DNA of 57,839 bases, from NCBI GenBank assembly GCA_021773035.1, contig JAJFKU010000005.1:1-57839 (forward strand). Reading direction: 5' to 3'. Origin of the DNA: Woeseiaceae bacterium (GTDB taxonomy: Bacteria; Pseudomonadota; Gammaproteobacteria; Steroidobacterales; Woeseiaceae). The notes below the pieces were generated by a model. The model searched no databases, had not been told where the DNA came from, and saw only the letters and a program-made list of their open reading frames with translations. The translations under genes were made by a program, and so were the position numbers. Position 1 is the stretch's first letter; each line of letters starts with the position of its first letter. This document shows, in pieces, positions 7,575-17,065 of this stretch.

Positions 7575-9382
7575 CCGGCCTTCAGCCAGGCGGCAAGACG
7601 CTTACCGGCGTCGCTATCTGCTTCGCTGGCGACTTCGAGATAACAGGTATCAGACGGCGCCTCCGCCCAGGTCAGTTTCATCGTCAGCAACTCGTCGCCC
7701 CTGAACACGGTCAGCACGGAGCGATCGCCGGGCCGGTAACGACGAATTCTGGCATCGCTGTCCGATACACCCACACGCATCTGATCGATAGCGACGAGTT
7801 CATCGTCCGGCGACACGCCGGCACGTTCCGCCGGACCACCGTTCGACAGACTTGAGAAGACGGTTTTGCTGCCCTCGGCAACAAGCCTCGCACCCAACCA
7901 GGCAATGCGCAGTCCGTTCTCGGCAACGTCGTCGCCGCCCTTATCTTCGCGACCTTTGGCTTTTCGCAGATGTAAGTCGACGCCATGATCCCGCAACAAC
8001 TGTTCCAGCCCCAGTTCGCCCGTGCCACGAACGGCCGCATCGAAGAAATCGCCGAGATCCAGGCAGGAAATTTCACCGGCAAGCATCTCGAAGCCCCGTT
8101 CCGGCATGCCCTCACCGTTTTCGCCCCATTGCCCCCAGCACGCACGCATGACGTCGTCCAGCGAAACTCGCCCTGCCGTCTCACTGCGAAGTTTGAGGTC
8201 CAGCGCCAGTGCGATCAGCGCACCTTTGGCGTAGTAGCTGACGATGGAATTGCCGGCATTCGCATCCTGCTTGTAGAACTTGGTCCAGGCGTCGTAGCTG
8301 GACTCCGCCACGCTTTGCCGGCGCCGGCCCGCACCGCGGAGCACGCGTGTCATGGTCTGGCCCAGCAGCTCGAGATACTCAGCCTGCGGAATCAGTCCCG
8401 AGCGCAGCAGCGCGAGGTCGTCGTAGTAGGACGTGATGCCCTCGAACACCCATAGAAGTTCGGTATGCGTTTCCTGCGACAGATCGTAAGGCGTGAACAC
8501 CGCGGGCTTCATGCGCTTCACGTTCCACAGATGAAAGTACTCGTGGCTCACGAGCCCCAGCAGGGTTCGGTATTCAGGCGAGATACCGTCGTCGCCACGG
8601 TTCGGAAGACTGTCGCGATCGCACACCAGGCTCGTTGACCAGCGATGCTCCAGACCGCCGTAACCGTGGCCGGGTGCGTGCAGCAGAAACACATAGCGAT
8701 CGAGATCCGCGGGCGCCCCGAGCATCTGCATATGGTAAGTGCACAGGGTCTCGAGGTCGTGGCACAAGCGCGCCATGTCCGCTCGCGTGTTGCCGCGTAT
8801 CGCGATGATGTGCGGGATGCCGTTTGCCTGGAACTCGCCGATCGACAGCTCGCCGATCTCTACCGGGTGATCGATCAGCTCTTCGTAGTCGGCAGCCGCG
8901 TAAGTGCCAAACCCATACTGCTCGGCGCCCGCCCTGTTCATCGACGTTGCAACCCGCCAGCTGTTTGCCTCGGGTATGTCGACGGCCAGGATGTCGAGTT
9001 CGCAGGCGACGTTCTCCTGCCCGACCACTTCCGGAAACACGCACGGCCCGTTGAAGTAGGCATGCGTCGTATCCAGATGAGCACCCCGAACGCTGGCGTC
9101 GTGCGCGTAGATTTCCAGCACCAGCGTGAGCGCTCGCTCTGTTAGCGCCGTACGCCAGCGGCTCTTGTCCAGCTTTTCGACAGCGACCCCGACACCGTCG
9201 GACTCGGCCCGTATCGCGACGACATGACGCGCATAGTCGCGAATCATGTAACTGCCGGGAATCCACGCCGGCAGCGCGAAAACCTGTCCGGAGGGGTCGG
9301 GCGCAGAGACAGTCAGCCGCACCTCGAACAGGTGCGCGGCGGCATCCAGTGCTCGAATGCTATATCGGTGTGCTTCGCTCAT
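7571..9382 (-). CDS. M61-family metallopeptidase with PDZ domain
   Basis: A 603-residue zinc aminopeptidase of the M61 (glycyl aminopeptidase) family. An N-terminal beta domain carries LPAWIPGSYMIRDYARHV; the zinc motif H280-E-Y-F-H284 is followed by the third ligand Glu314 in WVFEGITSYY. A C-terminal PDZ domain (about 490-580) carries NGGPAERAGVSPDDELVAID. No clear signal peptide is seen, so a cytosolic location is likely. It is the first gene of a two-gene operon with the EamA transporter. The family removes N-terminal Gly or Ala from peptides; the PDZ probably guides substrate C-termini. Length is normal for the family. Confidence 0.88.
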   Translation of the reverse strand: MSEAHRYSIRALDAAAHLFEVRLTVSAPDPSGQVFALPAWIPGSYMIRDYARHVVAIRAESDGVGVAVEKLDKSRWRTALTERALTLVLEIYAHDASVRGAHLDTTHAYFNGPCVFPEVVGQENVACELDILAVDIPEANSWRVATSMNRAGAEQYGFGTYAAADYEELIDHPVEIGELSIGEFQANGIPHIIAIRGNTRADMARLCHDLETLCTYHMQMLGAPADLDRYVFLLHAPGHGYGGLEHRWSTSLVCDRDSLPNRGDDGISPEYRTLLGLVSHEYFHLWNVKRMKPAVFTPYDLSQETHTELLWVFEGITSYYDDLALLRSGLIPQAEYLELLGQTMTRVLRGAGRRRQSVAESSYDAWTKFYKQDANAGNSIVSYYAKGALIALALDLKLRSETAGRVSLDDVMRACWGQWGENGEGMPERGFEMLAGEISCLDLGDFFDAAVRGTGELGLEQLLRDHGVDLHLRKAKGREDKGGDDVAENGLRIAWLGARLVAEGSKTVFSSLSNGGPAERAGVSPDDELVAIDQMRVGVSDSDARIRRYRPGDRSVLTVFRGDELLTMKLTWAEAPSDTCYLEVASEADSDAGKRLAAWLKAG

Positions 9383-9414
9383 CGGCGTTGACCTTTGTTC
9401 TTTTTGCGGACAGC

Positions 9415-9443
9415 AAAACGGGAACCGGTAAGCCGGTTCCCGT
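9415..9443 (-). terminator. Intrinsic terminator after the SPFH gene
   Basis: ACGGGAACCGG (9418-9428), loop taag, CCGGTTCCCGT (9433-9443): an 11-bp stem followed on the minus strand by TTTTGC. It sits 26 bases after the SPFH stop and before the M61 gene. Confidence 0.7.
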
Positions 9444-9468
9444 CCCGCGATTTCGCATTAAAGCCTGT

Positions 9469-10374
9469 CTAACGTTGTGCGTTCTGCGCATCCCCAAGAT
9501 GCATCAACGGCAGTGGGTTAGGGCTCGAACCATCCATGAAGTACAGCTTGCTCGCCGGGTCCTTGGAGATAGCCTTCAGGGCTTCAAGTGATTGCAGCTG
9601 AATATACGCCGGATTCCGTGCGATCGCATTATTGATTTGCGTAATTTCGTAGGCCTGCGCGTCAGCAAGAATCTTCTTGCGCTCCGCTTCCTGTGTCGCC
9701 GCCTCACGGCCCGCCTCTGCTCGCGCCACTTCCTGCTGCAGCTCCGTCCGCACACGTTCGAGTTCGGCGCGCTCGCGTTCCACCGCCTGCTCACGCTCCT
9801 TCTTCTGCTCAATCGCCTGCACAATAAACGGCGGCAGGGTAATGTCACGGATAAGCACCGCGGAGACGACGATTCCCTTAGGCTCCAGGTAGTCCCGCAG
9901 ACCGTCGGTCAGCGCGAGCTGCAGGGTTTCCTGGGTTTCTTCCTTGAAGAAGTCTTCGGCGCGTTTGATGCTCTTGCCCTGCTCACGCAGCAGGGATCGA
10001 AGTTTCGGTATCAGGTGAACCCTGACAGCCGCCGCCGCGGTACCGGTCTGCTCAAGGATATCGGGCGTCATCGCACCGTCGATGCGGTACTGCACACTGA
10101 CATCGAGCTTCGTTTGCAACTGATCCTGACTGGGAACGTTTGCCGTCTCGAGATGCGTTTGCTGGCGAGCATCGAACATCGTCCAGCGGTACAGGGGATT
10201 GACGGGTATGTGCAGACCCTGCTCATAACCTTCGGGCTGCGCATTACCGAACAGGGTTGCCACTGCAACGTGACCGACGGGTACTGACTTGAAGCACTGC
10301 AGCCCGACCATGACCAGCACTACCAGACTGATCGTCGCGATGACAAAATTCTTCTGTTGATTGGCTCCGGACAT
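9469..10374 (-). CDS. SPFH/prohibitin-family membrane protein
   Basis: A 301-residue protein with one N-terminal membrane helix (about 9-30, FVIATISLVVLVMVGLQCF) and a band-7/SPFH domain (KSVPVGHVAVATLFG onward). A long charged coiled coil (about 185-250) is rich in Glu, Arg and Ala. It ends in AISKDPASKLYFMDGSS, as in prohibitin-like proteins. I start it at ATG 10374, which has AGGAG seven bases upstream; the longer frame to 10431 lacks a site. Prohibitin-type proteins form membrane rings that hold or modulate proteases such as FtsH. It is monocistronic with its own terminator. It is not HflC/HflK, since no partner is adjacent. Confidence 0.82.
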   Translation of the reverse strand: MSGANQQKNFVIATISLVVLVMVGLQCFKSVPVGHVAVATLFGNAQPEGYEQGLHIPVNPLYRWTMFDARQQTHLETANVPSQDQLQTKLDVSVQYRIDGAMTPDILEQTGTAAAAVRVHLIPKLRSLLREQGKSIKRAEDFFKEETQETLQLALTDGLRDYLEPKGIVVSAVLIRDITLPPFIVQAIEQKKEREQAVERERAELERVRTELQQEVARAEAGREAATQEAERKKILADAQAYEITQINNAIARNPAYIQLQSLEALKAISKDPASKLYFMDGSSPNPLPLMHLGDAQNAQR

Positions 10375-10461
10375 ACGAAATCTCCTCTTTTCGGAATGTT
10401 GCGGGGTGTTCAGATTTATGGGCGAAATCAATGATTTAAAGGGGCTTTGGCGTAGCTACCA

Positions 10462-11400
10462 TCAATTCGGTAGGTGTACCTCCGCCAGCATGCAGCGGAC
10501 GCTGCCACCGGCCGAACGCTCGATGTCGTCGATCGCCGAGGCGACGACTTTGCCGTTTTCCTGCAGGACTTCCCTCTGCTCCGGGCGCAGCGAGTTCCAG
10601 GCCTGCCCGGACATGGCGACAACCCGCTCTCCGTCTTTGCTGCGAAGCTCCAGCATGTTGCCGGCGAAGGCTTCGAGTTGATCGAAACCGAGGTTGACGA
10701 TCTCGTGCCCGGTATCCCTTAAACGGGTGAGTACCGCCTCGCGTTGCTCGTCGCGTGCAATTGCCTCATCGCATATGACGGCGACGGTTTCGCCGACATT
10801 CATCAGCACGTTGGTGTGGTAGATCGGCACCCCGTTGCGGTCGACGGCGTCGAAGGCAACGACGTCGTAGTCCATTCGCTGTGCGAAGTCCCCCAGCGGA
10901 TCGAGTTGGGTGCGCGACGACAGACACGCGTAGGCAATGCGGTTTACGCGATCGAGCACCATGCTGCCCGTGCCCTCGAGATAGTGTCCGGTCGTTTCAT
11001 GCTCAGTCATATCCAGGATTTCGGCGACCTGAAAACCGCAGCTGTCGGCGAGTGTTTCGATGATGTCGCCACGCCTTTCGGTACGCCGGTTTTCCGCCTC
11101 CATCGGGTATAAAACGACCCGCCCGTCAGCGTGGAAGCTCACCCAGTTGTTCGGAAAAATCGAGTCGGGCGTGTGCGGTTCCAGGGTGTCGTCGATGACA
11201 ACGACCTCAATACCGGCATCGCGTAAAGCTGCGACCAGCGCGTCGAATTCGCGCACGGCTGCCTGCTGTTGCTGCTGCGCTGTCGCCGTCGAGCGGCCCT
11301 GGAAAACATTCGATGCCGCCGTCATCGGGTTGCTCTGAAACCGCGCTGGGCGAACCATGAGGACCGTGGAGGCAAGTTGTGATTCTTTCGCAGACATCAT
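10462..11400 (-). CDS. ctlX: Citrulline-hydrolase-like amidinotransferase family protein (CtlX type)
   Basis: A 312-residue protein of the guanidino-modifying (amidinotransferase/arginine deiminase) superfamily, closest to the CtlX group. Motifs are VLMVRPARFQSNPMTAAS at the N-terminus, PDSIFPNNWVSFH (substrate Asp/Asn block), EGTGSMVLDR, YHTNVLMNVGE (catalytic His) and a C-terminal GGSVRCMLAE with the nucleophile Cys303. The family hydrolyses citrulline or arginine-type substrates; CtlX itself is proposed for citrulline use. It stands alone, divergent from the small membrane protein gene at 11417, with overlapping start regions. The substrate here is inferred from similarity only. Confidence 0.8.
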   Translation of the reverse strand: MMSAKESQLASTVLMVRPARFQSNPMTAASNVFQGRSTATAQQQQQAAVREFDALVAALRDAGIEVVVIDDTLEPHTPDSIFPNNWVSFHADGRVVLYPMEAENRRTERRGDIIETLADSCGFQVAEILDMTEHETTGHYLEGTGSMVLDRVNRIAYACLSSRTQLDPLGDFAQRMDYDVVAFDAVDRNGVPIYHTNVLMNVGETVAVICDEAIARDEQREAVLTRLRDTGHEIVNLGFDQLEAFAGNMLELRSKDGERVVAMSGQAWNSLRPEQREVLQENGKVVASAIDDIERSAGGSVRCMLAEVHLPN

Positions 11401-11416
11401 GCATTATATGACTGTG

Positions 11417-11857
11417 ATGAGCCGAATTCGCAATGCCCTGTTAAACCCCGCCTGGATCTGCTTCCTGTGGGTCGGGATGTCCATCGGCATTTCCATCATC
11501 GCAACGCCTGTCCGCTTCGCAAGCGTAAGCCGACCACTGGCGCTGGATATCGGACGCCACGTGTTTGCAGCGTTTAACAAGGTAGAGCTCGCCGCACTGG
11601 TGATCCTGCTCATTATCGTGCGCTTGTCCGGACGTGCTACCCGGCTCTGGTCTGTTACCGCCCTGCTGGTGTTGATCGTTATCGCACAGGTTGCCTGGCT
11701 GACGCCGGAACTCGCGGAGCGCACACAGATGATTATCGACGGTGTCGAACCACCGTCGTCCTATGCCCATGCCATCTACTCGTCGCTGGAGCTCCTGAAG
11801 ATGGGCGTATTGCTCTATTTGGGTTTTTCGTCACTGCCGACTAGCGACTCGAAGTAA
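11417..11857 (+). CDS. Small four-helix membrane protein
   Basis: A 146-residue hydrophobic protein with about four membrane helices (FLWVGMSIGISIIATPVRF, a second near residue 40, a third VTALLVLIVIAQVAWL, and a last near the C-terminus LELLKMGVLLYLGF). The motif ATPVRF plus a loop with conserved TPEL resembles small DUF4149-like membrane proteins, but I am not certain. Possible starts are 11399, 11408 and 11417; none has a good ribosome site. The 3' end overlaps the convergent GST gene by 43 bases. No function is assigned. Confidence 0.6.
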   Translation: MSRIRNALLNPAWICFLWVGMSIGISIIATPVRFASVSRPLALDIGRHVFAAFNKVELAALVILLIIVRLSGRATRLWSVTALLVLIVIAQVAWLTPELAERTQMIIDGVEPPSSYAHAIYSSLELLKMGVLLYLGFSSLPTSDSK

Positions 11858-12549
11858 CCATCCGCGGCGTCGAATACTGTTTTCGAATTCTGACCAAACA
11901 GCATCGCCTTCGCGGCAGCGCTGCGCCGTTCGTCGCGCTTCCAGTCATCCCCAAGCTCGACGCCTCTGCGAACGGCCGGGCGGTTTTTGATGGTATCGAA
12001 CCAGCGGCGCAGGTTTTCGAACTTATCGAGATCGTTGCCCAGGCGCCGGTAAGACATCACCCAGGGAAAACTCGCAATGTCGGCGATCGAATACTCGCCC
12101 GCAAGAAACCCGCGATCGCGCAGACGCACTTCCATTACCGCCAGCAGGCGATCGTATTCGTTGCCATATCGCTGCAGCGCGTAGGGGTGTTCCTCACTCG
12201 TGTAGCTGACGAAGTGGCTGAGCTGTCCCGCCATCGGACCAAGACCGGAGGCCTGCCAGAACAACCACTGCAAGACCTCGTATCGCGCACTCTGTTCCTG
12301 CGGCAGGAGCTTGCCGGCCTTTTCGGCGAGATACATTAATATTGCACCGCCATCGAACACCGAAATACCGCTTTCGTGATCGACGATTGCCGGCATGCGG
12401 TTGTTCGGCGCGATCTTCAGGAAGTCGCTCGCGAACTGGTCGCCTTCGCCGATACTCACCGGAATTGTATTGTACGCGAGACCACACTCTTCGAGCATGA
12501 TCGCTATCTTGCGGCCGTTTGGCGTCGGCCAGTAGTAAAAATCAATCAT
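11815..12549 (-). CDS. Glutathione S-transferase (YfcG/Nu-like)
   Basis: A 244-residue cytosolic GST. The thioredoxin-like N-terminal domain starts IDFYYWPTPNGRKIAIMLEE, with NNRMPAIVDHES (the cis-Pro glutathione-binding loop) and FDGGAILMYLAE. The C-terminal helical domain contains QWLFWQASGLGPMAGQ and SIADIASFPWV. WPTPNG and MLEECGL are typical of the Nu class (YfcG/YghU), enzymes with disulfide-bond reductase activity. I start it at ATG 12549, since the residues upstream are not GST-like. It is divergent from the alpha/beta hydrolase gene, 41 bases away, and its end overlaps the membrane protein gene. Confidence 0.88.
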   Translation of the reverse strand: MIDFYYWPTPNGRKIAIMLEECGLAYNTIPVSIGEGDQFASDFLKIAPNNRMPAIVDHESGISVFDGGAILMYLAEKAGKLLPQEQSARYEVLQWLFWQASGLGPMAGQLSHFVSYTSEEHPYALQRYGNEYDRLLAVMEVRLRDRGFLAGEYSIADIASFPWVMSYRRLGNDLDKFENLRRWFDTIKNRPAVRRGVELGDDWKRDERRSAAAKAMLFGQNSKTVFDAADGYFESLVGSDEKPK

Positions 12550-12590
12550 GTCTTGCAGTATAAGGCGATCCAGTACGGACACGGTAACGC

Positions 12591-13508
12591 ATGTTCCAGA
12601 TATCGACCTCCGACCAGCACACTATTCACGGCACGAACTGGCAGCCCGACGGCAAGCCTGGCGGGGTGATTCAGATTTTTCACGGTCTTGGCGAGCACCA
12701 TCGGCGTTACGACCGCTTTGCGCGCCTGGCGACAGCAAAAGGCTACGCCGTTGTCGCTCACGATCATCGCGGCCACGGCCGTCATGCGAAACAGCGCGGT
12801 CATTTCTCGAATGAAAACGGATGGCAGCATCTGCTGGACGACGGACTGCGTGTTAACGACTGGATTCGCGAACGCTATATCGATGCCCCCGTCGTCCTGC
12901 TTGGCCACAGTATGGGGTCGTATATCGCGCAGCATTTTGCCATGCAAAACGGCAGTCGCCTCCGCGCACTCATACTGTCGGCGTCAACCTGGCCACAAAG
13001 AAGCAAACTTCTTCCCGGGCGTTTGCTTGCACGGGCAGAGGCCTGGCGCCTCGGTAGTCACGGCAAGAGCGCTCTGCTCGACAAGCTGGGTTTCGGTGAC
13101 TTAAACAAACCGTTTGCGCCGGCGCGTACGCCGCTCGACTGGTTATCGCGCGACGCGAAGGAGGTTGATACCTACATCGACGATCCGCTCTGCGGCGGCC
13201 CCTATACCTGTGGTCTGTGGTTGCAGCTGATGACCGGTCTGTGGTCGATATCGTCAGACCAGGCGCTACGCTGTATCAGCTCCGACCTGCCGATCCTGCT
13301 GACGGGCGGTGCTGACGATCCTGTCGGGGGCGACCGGGGAATCACCCGGCTGGCGATGCATTATGCAGAAACCGAACACGGCCGGTTAACGGTGAAGCTC
13401 TACCCCGGCGGGCGCCACGAAATGTTCAACGAGACGAATCGCGACGAGTTTTCGGCCGATGTCCTCGCGTGGATCGAGAAACAGCTACCAGATATAACTC
13501 ACGCTTAG
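12591..13508 (+). CDS. Alpha/beta hydrolase (monoacylglycerol lipase-like)
   Basis: A 305-residue serine hydrolase similar to monoacylglycerol lipases and lysophospholipases (Hydrolase_4). It has FHGLGEHHRRY (oxyanion region, about 30-40), AHDHRGHG, and the nucleophile elbow GHSMG with Ser107. The C-terminal ILLTGGADDPVG supplies the acid and GGRHEMFNE the His. It has no signal peptide, so it is probably cytosolic. The 3' end overlaps the convergent TBDR gene by 24 bases. Substrate is unknown; lipid esters are likely by family. Confidence 0.82.
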   Translation: MFQISTSDQHTIHGTNWQPDGKPGGVIQIFHGLGEHHRRYDRFARLATAKGYAVVAHDHRGHGRHAKQRGHFSNENGWQHLLDDGLRVNDWIRERYIDAPVVLLGHSMGSYIAQHFAMQNGSRLRALILSASTWPQRSKLLPGRLLARAEAWRLGSHGKSALLDKLGFGDLNKPFAPARTPLDWLSRDAKEVDTYIDDPLCGGPYTCGLWLQLMTGLWSISSDQALRCISSDLPILLTGGADDPVGGDRGITRLAMHYAETEHGRLTVKLYPGGRHEMFNETNRDEFSADVLAWIEKQLPDITHA

Positions 13509-15338
13509 TCCAATCTGCCGGCCGCTGGCCGGTGTTCCCGGGAACGGCTGGTAGGTCGAATCCGTCGCGTTATCGACAACCAGTGCAGCGCCGAAACCCG
13601 ACTCGCCCGGCGGCGACCAGACCAGAGCCACCGATGCCAGGTACGCCGTGTCATCGCCGACCCGCAATGGATTGTCTTCCTGGCTTCGGTACTCGTTGTC
13701 GAGACGTAGCTCAAACCCGTGTGCAAACCGATAGGCGAACGCCAGTGTCGCTCGATGCTTCGCGAAATTCAGCGCATAGAAACTCGCATCGACCTGTGTG
13801 CTGCCGTAGTCGGCATCCTTGTCGAGTACCGTGTAGCCAAGCGCCAGATCGATGCTTTCCCAACTACGAACAAAGAACGCCTCCAGACCGATGACATCGA
13901 TATCCACAGCGTTTGCCTGGCGCGCGAACGGCGCACCGGTGGAATACGTCCAGTCAACCAGCTTGTCGTCGCGGCGGCTGAAAAGGGTGGCGCGCATTTG
14001 CCAGTCGCCGGTATCGCGCAAAACAGATGCAGACAGCTGTTTGGCCTTCTCGCGACCGAGTAAGGGGTTGCCGCCAAACAGGCCTGTCGGGTTCGAGTTA
14101 AGCGCCGTGTAGCCGGGAACCTGTGACGTCGCCGCATACTCAAGAGAATAGTCGGTCGAACCCCCGGCATCCGTACGACTCAGGGTGACGCCGAGCAATG
14201 GCGATACCGCATTGGCATCGCGATTGCTGTAGTCAACCGTCGCGCCGGCTCTCCAGAGTACGCGGCTACCGCCGGCAAGTGTCGTTTCTATCGATGGAAC
14301 GACCGACAGAGTAGCGTAGGTTCTGGTTGTGAAAAGACCGTTGGTAAGGTCCGTCGAGCGCACCAGTTCATCGCTGCTTACCTGGCCGCCATAACGCCAT
14401 GAAACCCGGCCCACTCGCTGCAGCCCCTGAAAGCCGACGCCGAGAACCCGGGTTTCGTGTTCAAAAGAACCCGGCGTGCCCGACTCGACGTTGCTGCGAT
14501 TGAAGTCGTAGTCGTCAACAAGACGCCGATAATATCCACCGACTTCAATCCAGCCGTCGCCCGACTCGCGCCGATGGTTTGCGAGTAATAGTGTTGTCTG
14601 TGTATCGTCTATCTCCGGCAAGGTCGCAAAACCCGTGTATGCGCCCGGCCAACCGAAGAACTTGTCCTGGTAGCTAACGATGAGATCGGTCTGCGAGTCG
14701 ACACCGGCATGTTGCAACTGCAGGTTTGCTCGCATGAATTCATGATCGCCGAACCGCACACTGCCGTCACCTTCCGAACGCGACAATGACACGGCGACAC
14801 CCAGGTCGTTGCCCGATGCATTGGTCGTTGTGCGGCTGAATCGCAAAGTTTGAAAATTCAGATCGTCGCTGCCGGCGCCCAGCGATACGTAACCACGGTC
14901 TTCCAGGCGCCCTATGGCATAGGAAACGGTGGCGATTGCCGAGTTAAAACCTTCGACGGCGCTGTCGATGCCCTTGAAAATCGCCGGAACCGACAGCAGA
15001 GCCGGGTCGACGGGTAGTTCGGCGACATAGTGTCCCGTCTGCGGATCCATGACGGTCACGGCGCCCACCTTGAAACCGGTGTTCTCGAACAGACCACCGC
15101 GCACGCTGACGTCCGACTGCCCTTCGGCCAGTCCGCGTGACTGCAATTCGGTCAGTGGATCAAACCGTAACGCCGTCGCCAGCGTCGCGTAGCTGCTTGC
15201 CGGGCTGTCGTTAACCACACGGGTCGCGTTTACCGTTATTTCGGAAAGCTCTTCGTCGTCAGATGCCTGTTGTGCCCAGGCGCTCGCTGGATTCATGACA
15301 AACAACAGTGCTGCAGCAGCTGCATGGGTTTTGTACAT
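13485..15338 (-). CDS. TonB-dependent receptor (BtuB-like size)
   Basis: A 617-residue outer-membrane receptor: signal peptide (THAAAAALLFVMNPASAWA), TonB box region ELSEITVNATRV, plug domain (QSDVSVRGGLFENTGFKVG), then a 22-stranded barrel ending GRQIGLSVSYIW with the expected C-terminal aromatic residue. At this length it is the size of BtuB/FepA-type transporters, shorter than the other two in the window. It lies 12 bases after a TetR gene on the same strand, so the regulator probably controls its own operon and this receptor. Ligand is unknown; nothing here points to iron or cobalamin specifically. Confidence 0.85.
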   Translation of the reverse strand: MYKTHAAAAALLFVMNPASAWAQQASDDEELSEITVNATRVVNDSPASSYATLATALRFDPLTELQSRGLAEGQSDVSVRGGLFENTGFKVGAVTVMDPQTGHYVAELPVDPALLSVPAIFKGIDSAVEGFNSAIATVSYAIGRLEDRGYVSLGAGSDDLNFQTLRFSRTTTNASGNDLGVAVSLSRSEGDGSVRFGDHEFMRANLQLQHAGVDSQTDLIVSYQDKFFGWPGAYTGFATLPEIDDTQTTLLLANHRRESGDGWIEVGGYYRRLVDDYDFNRSNVESGTPGSFEHETRVLGVGFQGLQRVGRVSWRYGGQVSSDELVRSTDLTNGLFTTRTYATLSVVPSIETTLAGGSRVLWRAGATVDYSNRDANAVSPLLGVTLSRTDAGGSTDYSLEYAATSQVPGYTALNSNPTGLFGGNPLLGREKAKQLSASVLRDTGDWQMRATLFSRRDDKLVDWTYSTGAPFARQANAVDIDVIGLEAFFVRSWESIDLALGYTVLDKDADYGSTQVDASFYALNFAKHRATLAFAYRFAHGFELRLDNEYRSQEDNPLRVGDDTAYLASVALVWSPPGESGFGAALVVDNATDSTYQPFPGTPASGRQIGLSVSYIW

Positions 15339-15350
15339 AGGTTTTATTCA

Positions 15351-16013
15351 CTAGGTTTTAGCATCCCTGGTTTGTAACCAGGCTGGTAGATAAAAGGACA
15401 AGTACGTTCTGCAGATCACCTGTGCTTCGACAAGTCTTTGCTCAGAAATACGACCCTCGCGGCGTACTGCGTCGGCGAAGATGGTATCGCCGAGCGAAGT
15501 ATACATGCTCAAAACCGACATCCAAGCGGATATTTCCGGCATCACAAAGTAGCAATTAAACGTTTCCGCAATGGCTTCTGTCAGCTCTCTTACCGCGGCG
15601 CGATAAGTGTCAGGCACGTTGCCGCGAGCACGTGGCAATACCCGCAGCTTTTCCTCTGTTTCCGCCCAGTAGGCGGCAGCACGCGCCACCAGGTGGTCCG
15701 ACAACTCCACCCACGACTCCGGCTGGTCGATTTTCGCGGCGTTGTTGACGTACTCGACGAACTGGCTGATCCACAAGCTCGCCAGATCCTGCCTCAGGTC
15801 TTCAATGCCGTCGTAAATCCTGTACGCCGACCCACGGGATACATTTGCGGCTTCGAATACATCGCTGAACTTGACCGGTTCGCCGCCCCGCCCCCCGATG
15901 AGACGCTCAGCCTCGGCGAGAAGCTTCTGGCGATTGGCGCGTCCCCGGGTACGCAACTTGGGAATACGTTGATCCGATCGGGAACCTGCAAGGCTGGATT
16001 GGCCGTCTGGCAT
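15351..16013 (-). CDS. TetR-family transcriptional regulator
   Basis: A 220-residue protein with an N-terminal TetR DNA-binding domain: RGRANRQKLLAEAERLIG, KFSDVFEAANVSRGSAYRIY (helix-turn-helix) and EDLRQDLA. The C-terminal ligand-binding part is helical and not assignable. I start it at ATG 16013, which has GGAG at good spacing; the frame opens further upstream only with TTG at 16046. It is followed after 12 bases by the TBDR gene, so the pair is likely co-transcribed and self-regulated. GSAYRIYDG in place of the usual STLYRHF is a variant seen in some divergent family members. Confidence 0.8.
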   Translation of the reverse strand: MPDGQSSLAGSRSDQRIPKLRTRGRANRQKLLAEAERLIGGRGGEPVKFSDVFEAANVSRGSAYRIYDGIEDLRQDLASLWISQFVEYVNNAAKIDQPESWVELSDHLVARAAAYWAETEEKLRVLPRARGNVPDTYRAAVRELTEAIAETFNCYFVMPEISAWMSVLSMYTSLGDTIFADAVRREGRISEQRLVEAQVICRTYLSFYLPAWLQTRDAKT

Positions 16014-16139
16014 CGCACGCACTCCACAAATGGTCAATTTATTCAATTAATGATAACAGCACAACCGTGTGCTTGTTGCCGCCCGTTGGATGCCACCACC
16101 GGCGGCACCTCAAAGAATGCCGGCAATTCGGCTGCGACG

Positions 16140-17045
16140 TCAACGGCTATGCTGCAGCACGTAGTCCCAGAACCTGCTGGCCAGGGGCCTGGAATGCGCG
16201 GTGTAACGGTACAAACTTATCGCCAGCGGAATCTCAAAACTCGCATCCGGGACTCTCACGAACAGGCCGCTGTCGAGCTCGTTTTGTACCGCGCTGATCG
16301 GCAACCAGGCGATACCCGCCCCCTGGGCGACAAACCCTTTCGAGCAGGCAACGGTAGAACTCTCTACAACGGTATGGAGGCGCGCTTTCGGATCTTTCTG
16401 CATGATCTTCTCGGCAATCAGGTAAGCAACGGATGAGGTTCTCCATGGCGTGATATAGGGCAGCGGTTCTTTGGACTCGCGTTGCAACGAAAAGGTATTG
16501 TTGTCACTCAATGAATGATGACAGACCGGTACCAGGACATCGCGCCCCAGCAGGGTGTGTTCGAATCTGTTTTCGTCCATGACCAACGTTCCCAGGCTAT
16601 GGCCGTAGTGCAGCAAAAAGTCCGCGTGCCGGGTGCGCAGCGTCGCGAAGTTATCATGGATGCCGGAAACGTCCGTCTGTACCCTGACGTCAAACCTGCC
16701 GAACCGCCTCTGGATTTGTGTTAACCAGCGGGGCAGAAAGGACACGGCCAGGTGTGCCCCCGAGGTGAATGTCAACGTATGGCGCTGCCGTTCTCTGCTA
16801 ATACTGAACTCGCCCTTCATCAGTTCCGCCTGCCGAATTATGTTCTTGGCAGGCTGCAGAAAGCGAACGCCGGAATCGGTCAGTTTTACCGGGTGCACCT
16901 TACGATCAACAAGCTCGGTGCCGAGCCAGTTCTCCAGTGACTGGATATGACGGCTAAGCGTGGAGAGCGTAACGCTTCGCTCCTCTGCAGATCTTGAAAA
17001 GTTCCCGGTGCCGGCCAGGGAAACGAAATCATGCAACCACTTCAT
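16140..17045 (-). CDS. LysR-family transcriptional regulator
   Basis: A 301-residue LysR regulator. The N-terminal helix-turn-helix is clear: WLHDFVSLAGTGNFSRSAEE, then LSTLSRHIQSLENWLGTEL. The periplasmic-binding-like effector domain follows (about 90-300; HTLTFTSGAHLAVSFLP and QGAGIAWLP). I start it at ATG 17045; a TTG two codons upstream is also open. It lies 20 bases behind the M14 peptidase gene on the same strand. This is unlike the usual divergent LysR layout, so it is probably the last gene of that transcript. The effector is unknown; peptide or amino-acid signals are likely from context. Confidence 0.85.
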   Translation of the reverse strand: MKWLHDFVSLAGTGNFSRSAEERSVTLSTLSRHIQSLENWLGTELVDRKVHPVKLTDSGVRFLQPAKNIIRQAELMKGEFSISRERQRHTLTFTSGAHLAVSFLPRWLTQIQRRFGRFDVRVQTDVSGIHDNFATLRTRHADFLLHYGHSLGTLVMDENRFEHTLLGRDVLVPVCHHSLSDNNTFSLQRESKEPLPYITPWRTSSVAYLIAEKIMQKDPKARLHTVVESSTVACSKGFVAQGAGIAWLPISAVQNELDSGLFVRVPDASFEIPLAISLYRYTAHSRPLASRFWDYVLQHSR

Positions 17046-17065
17046 GTCCAACGTTCAGCTCCGGT